Positions 1-8,121 of a DNA stretch of 64,000 nt are shown in pieces. A model generated the notes under the pieces. That model saw only the letters and a program-made list of their open reading frames with translations, was not told the DNA's origin and did not search any database. The stretch is from Labedella endophytica (GTDB lineage: Bacteria; Actinomycetota; Actinomycetes; Actinomycetales; Microbacteriaceae). The stretch covers positions 1,364,001 to 1,428,000 of the forward strand of contig NZ_RZGZ01000002.1 in assembly GCF_003990045.1 (NCBI RefSeq). Reading direction: 5' to 3'. The position numbers and the translations under genes are program-made. The stretch's first letter is position 1, and every line of letters starts with the position of its first letter.

Positions 1-375
1 TGCGCGGAGCGCCGGGACGGAATCGGTCATGTCGCGGCCGGCCGCGAGGTCCTCGAAGGCCGTCCGCATACCGGGGACGTCGTCCGCGGCCTCGCCGTAG
101 CCCATCGTCCACGCCGGGAACATGCGCTCCTCGATCGGCTCCTCGAGGAGCACGTCGACGCCGTCGTGACGAGGGTCGGAGGCGATGATCGCCATACGCT
201 CGCGCAGGACGGGTTCCGGTCCCTCGATGACCTGCAGGAAGATGCCCGCCCGGTAGAGAAGCATGCCCGAGAGGCCGAGCCGCCGATTGTTCCTCCGGCT
301 GCGGAGGAGTACGTCGACGAGGTGCGACGGATCGAATTCCGCCGACGCCTTGCTCGAGTAGAGGATCGACAGCAT
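1..375 (-). CDS. BLUF-domain blue-light sensor (3' end outside window)
   Basis: This is a flavin-binding BLUF photoreceptor. The reading frame is open to the window edge, so only the first 125 codons are visible. The residues needed for the flavin photocycle are all present: Tyr6, Asn30 within SRRNNRRLGLSGMLLY, Gln48 in FLQVIEG, and Trp89/Met91 in AWTMGY. Their spacing equals that of AppA Tyr21, Asn45, Gln63, Trp104 and Met106 as recalled. The ATG at 375 begins the domain directly and has a GGAG about 11 nt upstream. The visible part is almost a whole BLUF domain. A short stand-alone photoreceptor is the likely form, but a C-terminal output domain beyond position 1 cannot be excluded. Confidence 0.9.
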   Translation of the reverse strand, partial: MLSILYSSKASAEFDPSHLVDVLLRSRRNNRRLGLSGMLLYRAGIFLQVIEGPEPVLRERMAIIASDPRHDGVDVLLEEPIEERMFPAWTMGYGEAADDVPGMRTAFEDLAAGRDMTDSVPALRA

Positions 376-536
376 CGGTACCGTTGCTCCGCTCGCTGCC
401 GCGCCGATCCCTGTCACGTGCCCTCCAGTCACCGCTGAACTCCGGGGAGGGCGGTGAGTCCACTCTTCCGGCACGCGTCGGGGGAGCACACGTGGTTGAC
501 AGCGTAGTCGTCGGTCGGCACGTCCGTACCGTGGTC

Positions 537-1907
537 CTACTCGGAGAACGCCCCGCGGTAGGCGGCGGCCGGGTGCGTCGGAGGCAGGAGCGGACCGGCG
601 CCGGGGAACAGCCGCTCGCGCAGCGTCGTCTCGGCGTACTCGGTGCGGTAGCGGCCCCGGCGCTGCAGCTCGGGCACGAGCATCTCGACCACATCGGTGA
701 ACGTCCCGGGCGAGAGGTACTGCACCACGTTGAAGCCGTCGACTCCCGTGATCTCGACGATCTCCTCGAGCCGATCGGCCACCTGCTCGGGCGTGCCGAT
801 CACGTGGAACGCGTCGCTCCATGGATCGCTGAGCGAGTCGATGATGGCCTTCGCCTTGCCGCCCTGGGCCTCCGCGAACTCCTTCTCGCGCGACTCGATG
901 TGCCCGCGGCCGGAGAAGGAGACGCCCTCGTCCTCGGCGAGCGCCGCCACGTCGATGCCCGTCCCGCCGCCGAAGTGCACGAGGTAGCCGTCGAGGTCGC
1001 GATAGCCGAAGACGTCCTCCGCCTTCCGCCGCGCCTCCTCCTCCGTCTCGCCGAGCACGATGTTGATGGAGGTGAAGGCGCGGATCGCGTCGCGCCCGCG
1101 GCCGAACGCCTCGGCGCGGTCGCGCAGGTCCCGCACGTCGGCGGCGACCCGCTCGAGAGTGCGCGAGGACACGAACACACCCTCCGCGTGCCGCGCGGCG
1201 AGGTTCTTCCCCGACTCGGAGCTGCCCGCCTGGTAGATCACGGGAGTGCGCTGCCGGCTCGGCTCGCTGAGATGCGGACCGTCGACGGAGAAGAAGCGGC
1301 CCTCGTGAGCGATCTCGTGCACCTTCGCGGGGTCCGTGTAGACGCGACGCTCGCGATCGAGCACCACCGCGTCCGCGTCCCACGACCCCTCCCACAGCTT
1401 GTAGGAGACGTCGAGGAACTCCTCGGCCACCTCGTAACGCGCGTCGTGCGTCACCTGCTCGCGGAGCCCGAAGTTCCGCGCCGCGTCGGGCAGATACCCC
1501 GTGACGACGTTCCAGGCGATCCGTCCCTTCGTGAGGTGATCGAGCGTCGACAACCGTCGGGCGTTGCCGAACGGCGGCTCGTACGTGGTCGACGCCGTCA
1601 CCGCGAAGCCGAGGTTCCGCGTGACCGCGGCCATGGCGGGCACCACGAGATACGGGTCGTTGTTCGGGATCTGGATACCGCGCTCCACCGCCGGGTCCCG
1701 GCTGCCGCGATACACGTCGTAGGTGCCCACGACGTCGGCGATGAACATCGCGTCGAAGAGCCCTCGCTCGAGGAGGGCGGCCGTCTCGGTCCAGTAATCG
1801 ATGTCGGTGTAGCGGTTCCGCTGGTTCTCCGGGTGCACCCACAAGCCGTGGTTGATGTGGCTGGGGGTGTTCATCTCGAAGCCGTTGAGGTGGATCGGTG
1901 AGGCCAT
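537..1907 (-). CDS. LLM-class flavin-dependent monooxygenase (NtaA/SnaA/DszA type)
   Basis: The 456-residue protein belongs to the bacterial-luciferase-like monooxygenases of the nitrilotriacetate/pristinamycin/DszA subgroup, which use FMNH2 from a separate reductase to oxygenate small organic substrates. Family hallmarks seen are the N-terminal MNTPSHINHGLWVHPENQ block, GLFDAMFIADVVG near residues 49-61, the LSTLDHLTKGRIAWNVVTGY flavin segment and the VIYQAGSSESGKNLAARHAE block. The length fits the family. The start ATG at 1907 is followed directly by conserved sequence. No flavin reductase gene is adjacent, and the substrate is unknown. It lies 25 nt downstream of the glycosylase gene on the same strand, so the two may be cotranscribed. 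Confidence 0.88.
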   Translation of the reverse strand: MASPIHLNGFEMNTPSHINHGLWVHPENQRNRYTDIDYWTETAALLERGLFDAMFIADVVGTYDVYRGSRDPAVERGIQIPNNDPYLVVPAMAAVTRNLGFAVTASTTYEPPFGNARRLSTLDHLTKGRIAWNVVTGYLPDAARNFGLREQVTHDARYEVAEEFLDVSYKLWEGSWDADAVVLDRERRVYTDPAKVHEIAHEGRFFSVDGPHLSEPSRQRTPVIYQAGSSESGKNLAARHAEGVFVSSRTLERVAADVRDLRDRAEAFGRGRDAIRAFTSINIVLGETEEEARRKAEDVFGYRDLDGYLVHFGGGTGIDVAALAEDEGVSFSGRGHIESREKEFAEAQGGKAKAIIDSLSDPWSDAFHVIGTPEQVADRLEEIVEITGVDGFNVVQYLSPGTFTDVVEMLVPELQRRGRYRTEYAETTLRERLFPGAGPLLPPTHPAAAYRGAFSE

Positions 1908-1932
1908 GTCTCGACGCTACCCGTGGTCGCGC

Positions 1933-2772
1933 TCACTCGGGGAGCGGGACACCGCCGGTCTGACACACAGCGCAGTACTGGGCCGCGCCCTTGGAACCCG
2001 GCACGTCGCGAACCACGTCGTCGCCCTCGAGGCACGGTTCACCGGCGCGGCCGTGCACGGCCATCGCGGCGACCTTCGCGGCCTTGAGCTCCGTTGGCGG
2101 TACCTTTCGACGGTCCTCGAACGCGCCACGGAGCACGTCACGGATCGCCGCGAAGAGGCGTGCGCGTTCCTCCTCGTCGAGCGTCGACGCGTGGGCGACC
2201 GGCGAGAGCCGCGCCGCGTAGAGGATCTCGTCCGAGTAGGCGTTGCCGATCCCGGCGAGCGTCTCCTGCTCCTGGAGCAGCGCCTTGAGCTGTTTGCGGC
2301 GGCCCATCACGATTCCGTCGAGGTCTTCGCGCTTGAACCCGTCGGACGCCGGATCGGGGCCGAGCTTGGCGACCGACGAGACCTCCGACGGGTCGTCGAC
2401 GACGTGCAGGCCGAGGGACAGCCAATCCCCGGCGTCCGTCACGGCGAGTTCCGCTCCTCCGTCGAACGCGATGCGCGCGAGCATGGGCGGCGCGTCCGGG
2501 GCGGGCTCCTCCGCGACCGATGTGTCGTCGCGCCACCGCGCCCATCCCGCGCGGCCGAAGCTCACGAGCAGCGTCGGCCCGTCGGTGTCGATCGCGAGGT
2601 GTTTGCCGAACCGTCGCACCCCCGTGACAGCGTGCCCCTCGAGTTCACCGAGCGGCCGGGCCCGCGTCTTGAGCGCCCGGAACTCCTCGAGCTCCACGGA
2701 GCTGATCTGCTTCCCGAGGGCGTGCTCCCGCAGGAACCCGCCGAGCGCCTCCACCTCCGGCGACTCAGGCAT
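1933..2772 (-). CDS. Fpg/Nei-family DNA glycosylase
   Basis: This is a base-excision-repair glycosylase/AP lyase of the formamidopyrimidine/endonuclease VIII family, 279 aa from the ATG at 2772. That start was chosen over an upstream in-frame codon because it gives the obligatory MPESPEVE terminus, with Pro2 as Schiff-base nucleophile and Glu3. Lys57 in RRFGKHLA matches the conserved beta-hairpin lysine, and a helix-two-turns-helix segment (QETLAGIGNAYSDEIL) is clear. The C-terminal zinc finger is degenerate. It has Cys in GEPCLEG and CxxC in YCAVCQTGG, but the second Cys of the first pair is Gly. It is an actinobacterial Fpg-like paralogue rather than classical MutM, and its lesion preference cannot be told from sequence. 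Confidence 0.88.
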   Translation of the reverse strand: MPESPEVEALGGFLREHALGKQISSVELEEFRALKTRARPLGELEGHAVTGVRRFGKHLAIDTDGPTLLVSFGRAGWARWRDDTSVAEEPAPDAPPMLARIAFDGGAELAVTDAGDWLSLGLHVVDDPSEVSSVAKLGPDPASDGFKREDLDGIVMGRRKQLKALLQEQETLAGIGNAYSDEILYAARLSPVAHASTLDEEERARLFAAIRDVLRGAFEDRRKVPPTELKAAKVAAMAVHGRAGEPCLEGDDVVRDVPGSKGAAQYCAVCQTGGVPLPE

Positions 2773-2793
2773 GCGGATTCCCTCCGCCCAACG

Positions 2794-2859
2794 CCCGTGA
2801 GGTGTCACAATCTGCTGCCTCACGAGCCGGAGTGACAACAGATTGCGATACCTCAGGGG
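2794..2859. terminator. Imperfect 28-bp inverted repeat, family 1 copy A
   Basis: Arms at about 2794-2821 and 2832-2859 pair over CCC-TGAGGT-TC-CAATCTG-TG with several mismatches. The hairpin starts 16 nt past the stop of the 2875-3171 gene and lies upstream of the glycosylase gene, so a terminator for the former is the simplest role. The core GGTGTC-CAATCTG-TGCCTC recurs at 28631-28696, which makes it a repeated element as well. Confidence 0.7.
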
Positions 2860-2874
2860 AGGGAGAGGGGGGCG

Positions 2875-3171
2875 TCATGCGCCGGGACCGGACTCGATGC
2901 GCCAGCCGGGACCGGCCTTGAGCTGGGAGCGGAGCGCGGAGGCCGCCGAGCGGGCCTGCTCCACGGTGGGCGCCGAGACGTCGATCGCCACGGGGAGCTC
3001 GTCCCCGAAACCGGCGACGGTCACCGACGCACGGGCGTCGTCGCGCAGCGGAACGGAGGCGTTCGCGGAGCCGGCGCCGTGCACCTCGGAACGGACGGTC
3101 TTCGCGATCGTCGCGAGGACCTCCGGCGCGGTAGCGACGATATGGGCGACGATCGTGACGGTGGTGGTCAT
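2875..3171 (-). CDS. Small protein of unknown function
   Basis: A 98-residue protein that I do not recognise. It opens with a hydrophobic MTTTVTIVAHIVATAPEVL stretch and ends in a basic/Gly-rich tail. The alternation of short beta-like and helical stretches (VTVAGFGDELPVAIDV, then TVEQARSAASALRSQL) would suit a small alpha/beta fold. No signal peptide or Cys pair is visible. It is supported by its position in an otherwise empty gap, by codon use like its neighbours and by the hairpin immediately after its stop. The ATG at 3171 follows a weak purine stretch. It could be a stand-alone transcript between the operon ending at 3259 and the glycosylase gene. Confidence 0.6.
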   Translation of the reverse strand: MTTTVTIVAHIVATAPEVLATIAKTVRSEVHGAGSANASVPLRDDARASVTVAGFGDELPVAIDVSAPTVEQARSAASALRSQLKAGPGWRIESGPGA

Positions 3172-3258
3172 GCGGGCAACCGTACTCGCGCCCGTTGCGG
3201 ATCGCTGCCCCGTTGCGACGGGACGCGGACGAGTGATGACGACGCGGCCGCTTGCGCC

Positions 3259-4212
3259 TCAGGCTCCCAGTCGCTCGATGACGGCACGAGCTGGGTCCAG
3301 TTCGTAGCGGACGAGCGACGCCGTCGAGAGGAACGCCATGTGCGGCGTCACGATCGCGCGCGGATGGTCGCGCAGCGGCGAGTCGACCGCCGGCGGCTCC
3401 CCGTCAAGCACATCCGCGGCGAACGCCCCGAGCCGACCCGAATCGAGGGCATCGAGCACCGCCGCCTCGTCCACGAGCTCCCCGCGCGAGACGTTCACGA
3501 GCAGCGCGCCTGGCCGCATCGTCGCGAGGCGATCGGCCGAGAGGAGCCCCCGACTCTCGGCGGTAGCCGGGAGGTGCAGGGAGACCACGTCGGAGGACGC
3601 GAGCACGTCGTCCAGGGGAATCAGCTCGACCCCGTGTTCCGCCTCGGTTGCGACAGGATCGGCGGCGACGATCCGCGCGAACAGCGGACGGGCGATGCGG
3701 GCGAGTTCCCGGCCGATGCGTCCGAACCCCACGAGGCCGAGCGTGAGCGACCCGATGTCGGGCGGAACGGCGGCGAGGTCGCTCGTCCAGCCGCCGGAGA
3801 CGACGACCGCGCGACCCGCGGGCAGCTCCCGGAGGGCGGCGAGGATGAGCGTGAGCGCGTGCACCGCGACCTCGGCGGTCGCGACCCCGCCGAGGCCGAC
3901 GACCTCGATACCGCGTTCATCCGCCGCGGCGAGGTCGATCATGTCGACACCGGTGGACGTCGTGCAGAGCACGCGGAGGGCCGGCAGTCGGGCGAGTTCC
4001 GCCGCACCGATCGGCGAGAGTCCGACGATCGCGGCGGTCGCGGCTGCAACCCGCTCCGGCAGCGACTCCGCGCTCGATGCGTCGGGAATCCGGCCCGGGA
4101 GCACGACGACCTCGAACCCGCGGCTCTCGAGCAGCACGGCTCCCGCGCCGGGGTCGACGTCGTCGGCTTCCGTGAAGACGACGATCGGCCGGACGCCGGG
4201 TACGCTGCTCAT
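3259..4212 (-). CDS. D-isomer-specific 2-hydroxyacid dehydrogenase
   Basis: An NAD(P)-dependent 2-oxoacid reductase/2-hydroxyacid dehydrogenase of 317 aa. The nucleotide-binding motif GLVGFGRIG lies at 159-167. The catalytic triad is complete: Arg243 in NVSRGELVDE, Glu272 in VLDGEPP and His291 in TPHMAF. The start ATG at 4212 overlaps the TGA of the upstream ThDP enzyme by four bases (ATGA), so the two are translationally coupled. This is the last gene of the eight-gene operon beginning at 11996. In context it may reduce the 2-oxo acid fed to the neighbouring decarboxylase, or clear a side product. The exact substrate is not evident. Confidence 0.88.
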   Translation of the reverse strand: MSSVPGVRPIVVFTEADDVDPGAGAVLLESRGFEVVVLPGRIPDASSAESLPERVAAATAAIVGLSPIGAAELARLPALRVLCTTSTGVDMIDLAAADERGIEVVGLGGVATAEVAVHALTLILAALRELPAGRAVVVSGGWTSDLAAVPPDIGSLTLGLVGFGRIGRELARIARPLFARIVAADPVATEAEHGVELIPLDDVLASSDVVSLHLPATAESRGLLSADRLATMRPGALLVNVSRGELVDEAAVLDALDSGRLGAFAADVLDGEPPAVDSPLRDHPRAIVTPHMAFLSTASLVRYELDPARAVIERLGA

Positions 4213-5873
4213 GCGCCCGCCTCGACGAGCCGGTCGAGGTGCGTCGGTGCGAAGAGCCCGATCTTCTGCGGGAGTACGACGACGGAGGGACCGGACCGCG
4301 ACAGGGACGCCGCGAGGTCCCCGGCCAGATCGGCCGGAGTCGTGACGACGGCGTGCACCCCGAAGGACGCGGCGAGCGCGGCGAAGTCGGGCATCGCGAG
4401 CTCGGTCGCCGTCGCCGCGCCGAACGCGCCCATCATGTACTCCTCGAGGATGCCGTAGCCGCCGTCCGCGACGATGAGCCACGTCACATCGAGGCCGAGC
4501 TGCACGGCCGCGCCGAGTTCCGCGATCCCGTACATCGCCCCGCCGTCGCCCGTGACAGCGAGCACCGGCCGAGCCCGGTCGGCGAAGGCCGCACCGATCG
4601 CGGCGGGGAAGGCGTAGCCGAGACCGCCGGCGCCCTGCGCGGTTGCGAAGCGCCCGTCCCGGCCCTCCCACGCCGACCAGGCCCAGTAGCCGATCATCGT
4701 CATGTCCCAGAAGCTGTCGGCGTCGTCGGGGAGCGCCTCGCGGATGGCCGCGAGGATCCCGAGCTCCGTCGCGAGTCCCTGCCCGTCCACCCGCGCCGCG
4801 ACTGTCTCGGCGACGGCACGCACCTCGGCGGCCCGCACCGCACGCCGATCCGGATCAGTGGTGGAGGCGAGGCGGTCGGCGATGCGTTCTAGAGCGTCGC
4901 GGGCGTCCCCGTGCACGCCGAGGCCGGCATGATTGGAGCCGATGACCCCGAGGTCCGCGTCGAGCTGGATGAACCGTCCGCGCGGGCGGAAGGTGAAGTA
5001 GTTGCTCGACAACTCGCCGAGTCCGCTGCCCACCACGAGGAGCACGTCAGCCTCCTCGAGGTACTCCGTCACGGCGACGTCCTCGAGCCAGGACCCCCCG
5101 GCGAGCACATGCCCGGTGGGCACGGCGTCGCGCCCGGCGAACGTCGAGAAGACGGGAGCGTCGATCGCCTCGGCGACGCGCATCAGGGCATCGGACGCTC
5201 CGGCCCGCGCGGCTCCGCCGCCCGCGAGGATCACCGGTCGGCTCGCGCCGTCCAGGGCGGCGACGACCGCCGCGACGGCCTCGTCCCGTGCCAGGACAGG
5301 CCGCGGCTTCACGGCGACCTCGCCGACGGGCGGCACCGCGTCCCCGACGTCCTGGAGCAGCAGGTCCTGCGGGATCTCCACGAGCACGGGTCCGCGCGGC
5401 GCGGTGGCCGCGAGTTCCCACGCGGCGAGGAGAGCAGACGGGATCTGCGCGACCGTTCGCACGGTCCAGCTGCCCTTCACGACCTGGGCGAATGCGGCCG
5501 ACTGGTCGTCGAGTTCATGCAGGTGTCCGTGGCGCGCTCCCCCGAGCCCGCTCACGGGGATCTGCGCGGACAGGGCGAGGACGGGGACGCTCGACCCCTT
5601 CGCCTCCATGAGCGCCGGCAGCGCGGTGAGGGCGCCGGGGCCTGTAGAGAGGAGGAGCGGTGCGACCGTTCCTCCCACGCGCGCGAGCCCGTCGGCCATG
5701 AACCCGCCGTTGTTCTCCACGCGCGCCGGCAGCAGCTCGATCCCGCCACGGCGGAGGGCATCGAAGAGGCCGAGCGCGTGCTGCCCCGGCGTGCCGACGA
5801 GCCGGTCGACGCCGAGCGCCCGTAGGGTCTCGACCGCGACATCCCCGCCGGTGCGGGCCGTGTCCGGCGTCAT
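4209..5873 (-). CDS. ThDP-dependent decarboxylase-like enzyme (5-guanidino-2-oxopentanoate decarboxylase-like)
   Basis: A 554-residue thiamine-diphosphate enzyme of the acetolactate synthase/benzoylformate decarboxylase superfamily. The catalytic Glu53 sits in RVENNGGFMADG. The ThDP motif begins GDGG at 442, but the usual closing NN is DG (VADGGYG), an unusual variant. A GHLHELDDQ segment near residue 115 resembles, from memory, the LHELPDQ block of AruI-type 5-guanidino-2-oxopentanoate decarboxylases. Known AruI enzymes turn 2-ketoarginine into 4-guanidinobutyraldehyde, which suits a neighbouring guanidino-group hydrolase. ATGA overlaps join it to the genes on both sides. An acetolactate-synthase-like lyase with another substrate is the main alternative. 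Confidence 0.8.
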   Translation of the reverse strand: MTPDTARTGGDVAVETLRALGVDRLVGTPGQHALGLFDALRRGGIELLPARVENNGGFMADGLARVGGTVAPLLLSTGPGALTALPALMEAKGSSVPVLALSAQIPVSGLGGARHGHLHELDDQSAAFAQVVKGSWTVRTVAQIPSALLAAWELAATAPRGPVLVEIPQDLLLQDVGDAVPPVGEVAVKPRPVLARDEAVAAVVAALDGASRPVILAGGGAARAGASDALMRVAEAIDAPVFSTFAGRDAVPTGHVLAGGSWLEDVAVTEYLEEADVLLVVGSGLGELSSNYFTFRPRGRFIQLDADLGVIGSNHAGLGVHGDARDALERIADRLASTTDPDRRAVRAAEVRAVAETVAARVDGQGLATELGILAAIREALPDDADSFWDMTMIGYWAWSAWEGRDGRFATAQGAGGLGYAFPAAIGAAFADRARPVLAVTGDGGAMYGIAELGAAVQLGLDVTWLIVADGGYGILEEYMMGAFGAATATELAMPDFAALAASFGVHAVVTTPADLAGDLAASLSRSGPSVVVLPQKIGLFAPTHLDRLVEAGA

Positions 5874-7108
5874 TCGGAGCGCCCCGAGTCACGCGTGGCG
5901 TCGAGGTCGCCGGCGGCGACGCGGGACAGGACCGCGGTCAGCACCTCGAGGCCCGCGAGCATGTCCGCATCGGAGGTGAACTCACGCTCGTTGTGAGAGA
6001 TCCCGTCCACGCTCGGGACGAAGAGCATCACGGTGGGCACGACCTCCTTCATGTTCGTGGCGTCGTGGCCGGCCACGGTCGCCGAACGGCGGTGGCTGTA
6101 GCCGAGGCGTTCGGCCTCGGCGGCGGCGATCACGATGCCCTCCTCGAGGAACGGCCCGCTCGACCACTCGACGAGACCGCGCACCTCGATGTCGACGCGC
6201 GCCCTCCCCTCGATCACGGCCATCTCGGCCCGCAGCCGCTCCACGGCCGTCTCGAGCACGCCGCGCTCGGGCGAGCGGATGTCGACGAGCATGCGCACCT
6301 CGCGCGCGATCGCGACGGGCGAGTTCGGGTCGAGGTACATCTCGCTCACCGCCGTGTGCAGGAGCTCCGGCTCGAAGCCGTCGACGAGGCGCCGAACGGC
6401 GACGATGAGCTCGGCGGCTCCGTAGAGCGCGTCACGACGGTCGGCCATGCGGGCCGCTCCCGTGTGCGATTGCTCACCCGTGACCACGACCTCGAGCTTG
6501 TGCGCTGTCCAGGTGGTGGACACGAGCCCGATCGTCGATCCCGTGTCCTCGAGATCCCGGCCCTGCTCGACGTGGATCTCGAGGTACGCCACCACGTCGA
6601 TGGGCGCGGCATCCCCGCGGCCATCGATCGCGTCGAGGGCACTCGCCACCGTGACGCCGGACGGATCCGCGGTCGCGAGGGCCGTCTCGAGCGGAAGCAT
6701 CCCGGTGAAGACGGCGCTGCCCATCATGCTCGGCTTGAAGCGGCTGCCCTCCTCGTTGAACCAGTCCACGACGGCGAGGTTGAATGCACCGCCCGGCACC
6801 GCCGCGGCCGCGCGCACCGCGTGCGCTCCGGCGAGCACCCCGTAGGCGCCATCGAACCGGCCGGCGAGCGGCTGGCTGTCGAGGTGGGAGCCCACGACCA
6901 CGTACGGTGCTCCCGGGATCCGCTCGATGAGACCGAAGATGTTCCCGATCGCGTCGACGCGCACAGCGAAGCCGTTGGCCTCGAGCCAGGAGGTGAACCA
7001 TGCGCGGTTCTCGCCGTCGGCCGCGCTCGCGGCCTGACGTTCGACACCGCCCCCGGGGGTGGCGCCGAAGACGGACATGGTGCGGAAGTCGTCGAGGAAA
7101 TCGCTCAT
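5870..7108 (-). CDS. M20-family N-carbamoyl amino acid / allantoate-type amidohydrolase
   Basis: A cytosolic metal-dependent amidohydrolase of 412 aa in the AllC/HyuC/beta-ureidopropionase group. This group hydrolyses N-carbamoyl (ureido) groups to amine, CO2 and ammonia. Metal ligands are visible as His75 in VGSHLDSQ, Asp86 in GRFDGAYG, Glu119-Glu120 in WFNEEGSRF, the His of LEIHVEQG and the His of GISHNEREF near the C terminus. The ATG at 7108 was chosen because it begins the conserved domain, has GGAG just upstream and lies 5 nt after the deiminase stop. Next to that deiminase it would finish removal of a guanidino group by hydrolysing the ureido product. Confidence 0.88.
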   Translation of the reverse strand: MSDFLDDFRTMSVFGATPGGGVERQAASAADGENRAWFTSWLEANGFAVRVDAIGNIFGLIERIPGAPYVVVGSHLDSQPLAGRFDGAYGVLAGAHAVRAAAAVPGGAFNLAVVDWFNEEGSRFKPSMMGSAVFTGMLPLETALATADPSGVTVASALDAIDGRGDAAPIDVVAYLEIHVEQGRDLEDTGSTIGLVSTTWTAHKLEVVVTGEQSHTGAARMADRRDALYGAAELIVAVRRLVDGFEPELLHTAVSEMYLDPNSPVAIAREVRMLVDIRSPERGVLETAVERLRAEMAVIEGRARVDIEVRGLVEWSSGPFLEEGIVIAAAEAERLGYSHRRSATVAGHDATNMKEVVPTVMLFVPSVDGISHNEREFTSDADMLAGLEVLTAVLSRVAAGDLDATRDSGRSE

Positions 7109-7113
7109 CCCGC

Positions 7114-8121
7114 TCAGCTCCAGTCCCGCTGCAGTTCCATCGTGGAGCAGTGCAGTCCTCCGCCGTTCTTGAGCATCTCGCGGAACTCGATCGGTACGAC
7201 CTCCACCCCATGACGGCTTGACAGCATCTCGGCCGTGCGCTCGAGGTGCGCCGGGAGGAGGACCCGCCGGCGGTTCAGCACGAGGAGGTTCGTCGACCAC
7301 TCCTCGTCGGGGTGCACGTCGACCGTCTCGATCCCGAGATCCCACAGCGCCGTCATGAAGTCGTACGGGGCGAGTCGCGGATTGACGAGCGCGAGGTCGT
7401 CGTCGAGCATGACGGCGCACATGTCGAGGTGGATGAGGTACCCCGGCAGGCTCACCTGCTGAACCCGGATCCCGTAAGGCTCGAGGATGCGACCGAGCTG
7501 GCGGCCGCCCTCCGGGTTGCAGCGCACGGACGAGCCGTAGAAGGCGAGGTCGCGGCGCACCTTCATGAAGCTGCCGCCCTCCGCGAGCCCCGCTCCCGTG
7601 ACGGTGCCGAGGATCGGCATACCGGCTCGCGCGACGGTGGCGGCGATCGACTGCTCCTCGCCGCGCCGCATACGCGGGGCGAGGCGGCCGATGACCGCGC
7701 CGCCCGGCACGGTCACGAGCGGGTCGCGCGTGTAGACGGACTTCGTGAACGACGGCGGGAGGTCGGGCGCGAAGACGACCTCGACCCCCTCGCGCTCGAG
7801 GGCTCCCACGAAACCGTCGTACTGCGCGTGGACCAGATCCAGGTCCGGGAGGTCCTCGCCCGTCCAATACCAACGGAGGTCGGGGTCGACGAACGCCCCC
7901 ATGTCGGCGTCATACGCGTCGGTGCGCACGGCGGCGAGCCCTGCGCTCGGCCGACGCATGAGCACGCTCCGCAGCCGACCGACCTCGTCGGCTGCACCCC
8001 ACCGGCGGCCCCACGATCCCTCGAGCTCGCCGAGATCGTGGAACGCGGGCAGCGCCTCCGGGCCCATCAGGCGGTGGAACCGGCCGTCCGCGATCTCCTT
8101 CGTGGAATCCATGATGCTCAT
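7114..8121 (-). CDS. Arginine-deiminase-fold guanidino hydrolase/amidinotransferase
   Basis: A 335-residue member of the guanidino-modifying superfamily (dimethylarginine dimethylaminohydrolase, arginine deiminase, amidinotransferase). The nucleophile Cys325 sits in GGGLHCSTMEL. His231 and Asp233 form the HLDM motif, and EGGS at 181-184 and YTRDP at 130-134 complete the pocket. Such enzymes attack a guanidinium carbon and give a ureido product plus ammonia, or move the amidino group. Pairing with an N-carbamoyl-type amidohydrolase directly downstream favours hydrolysis over transfer. Its ATG overlaps the importer ATPase stop (ATGA). The sequence alone cannot tell which guanidino compound is used. 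Confidence 0.85.
   Translation of the reverse strand: MSIMDSTKEIADGRFHRLMGPEALPAFHDLGELEGSWGRRWGAADEVGRLRSVLMRRPSAGLAAVRTDAYDADMGAFVDPDLRWYWTGEDLPDLDLVHAQYDGFVGALEREGVEVVFAPDLPPSFTKSVYTRDPLVTVPGGAVIGRLAPRMRRGEEQSIAATVARAGMPILGTVTGAGLAEGGSFMKVRRDLAFYGSSVRCNPEGGRQLGRILEPYGIRVQQVSLPGYLIHLDMCAVMLDDDLALVNPRLAPYDFMTALWDLGIETVDVHPDEEWSTNLLVLNRRRVLLPAHLERTAEMLSSRHGVEVVPIEFREMLKNGGGLHCSTMELQRDWS

Noticed and set aside
384-1901. Long plus-strand open frame opposite the LLM monooxygenase gene
   Set aside because: It is an antisense shadow typical of GC-rich DNA. The minus-strand frame has clear family motifs, and the plus frame is low-complexity Arg/Val/Leu-rich.
3079-4458. Plus-strand frame opposite the dehydrogenase and decarboxylase genes
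   Set aside because: It runs across the junction of two real genes, is Arg/Asp-rich and has no family pattern. It is a shadow.
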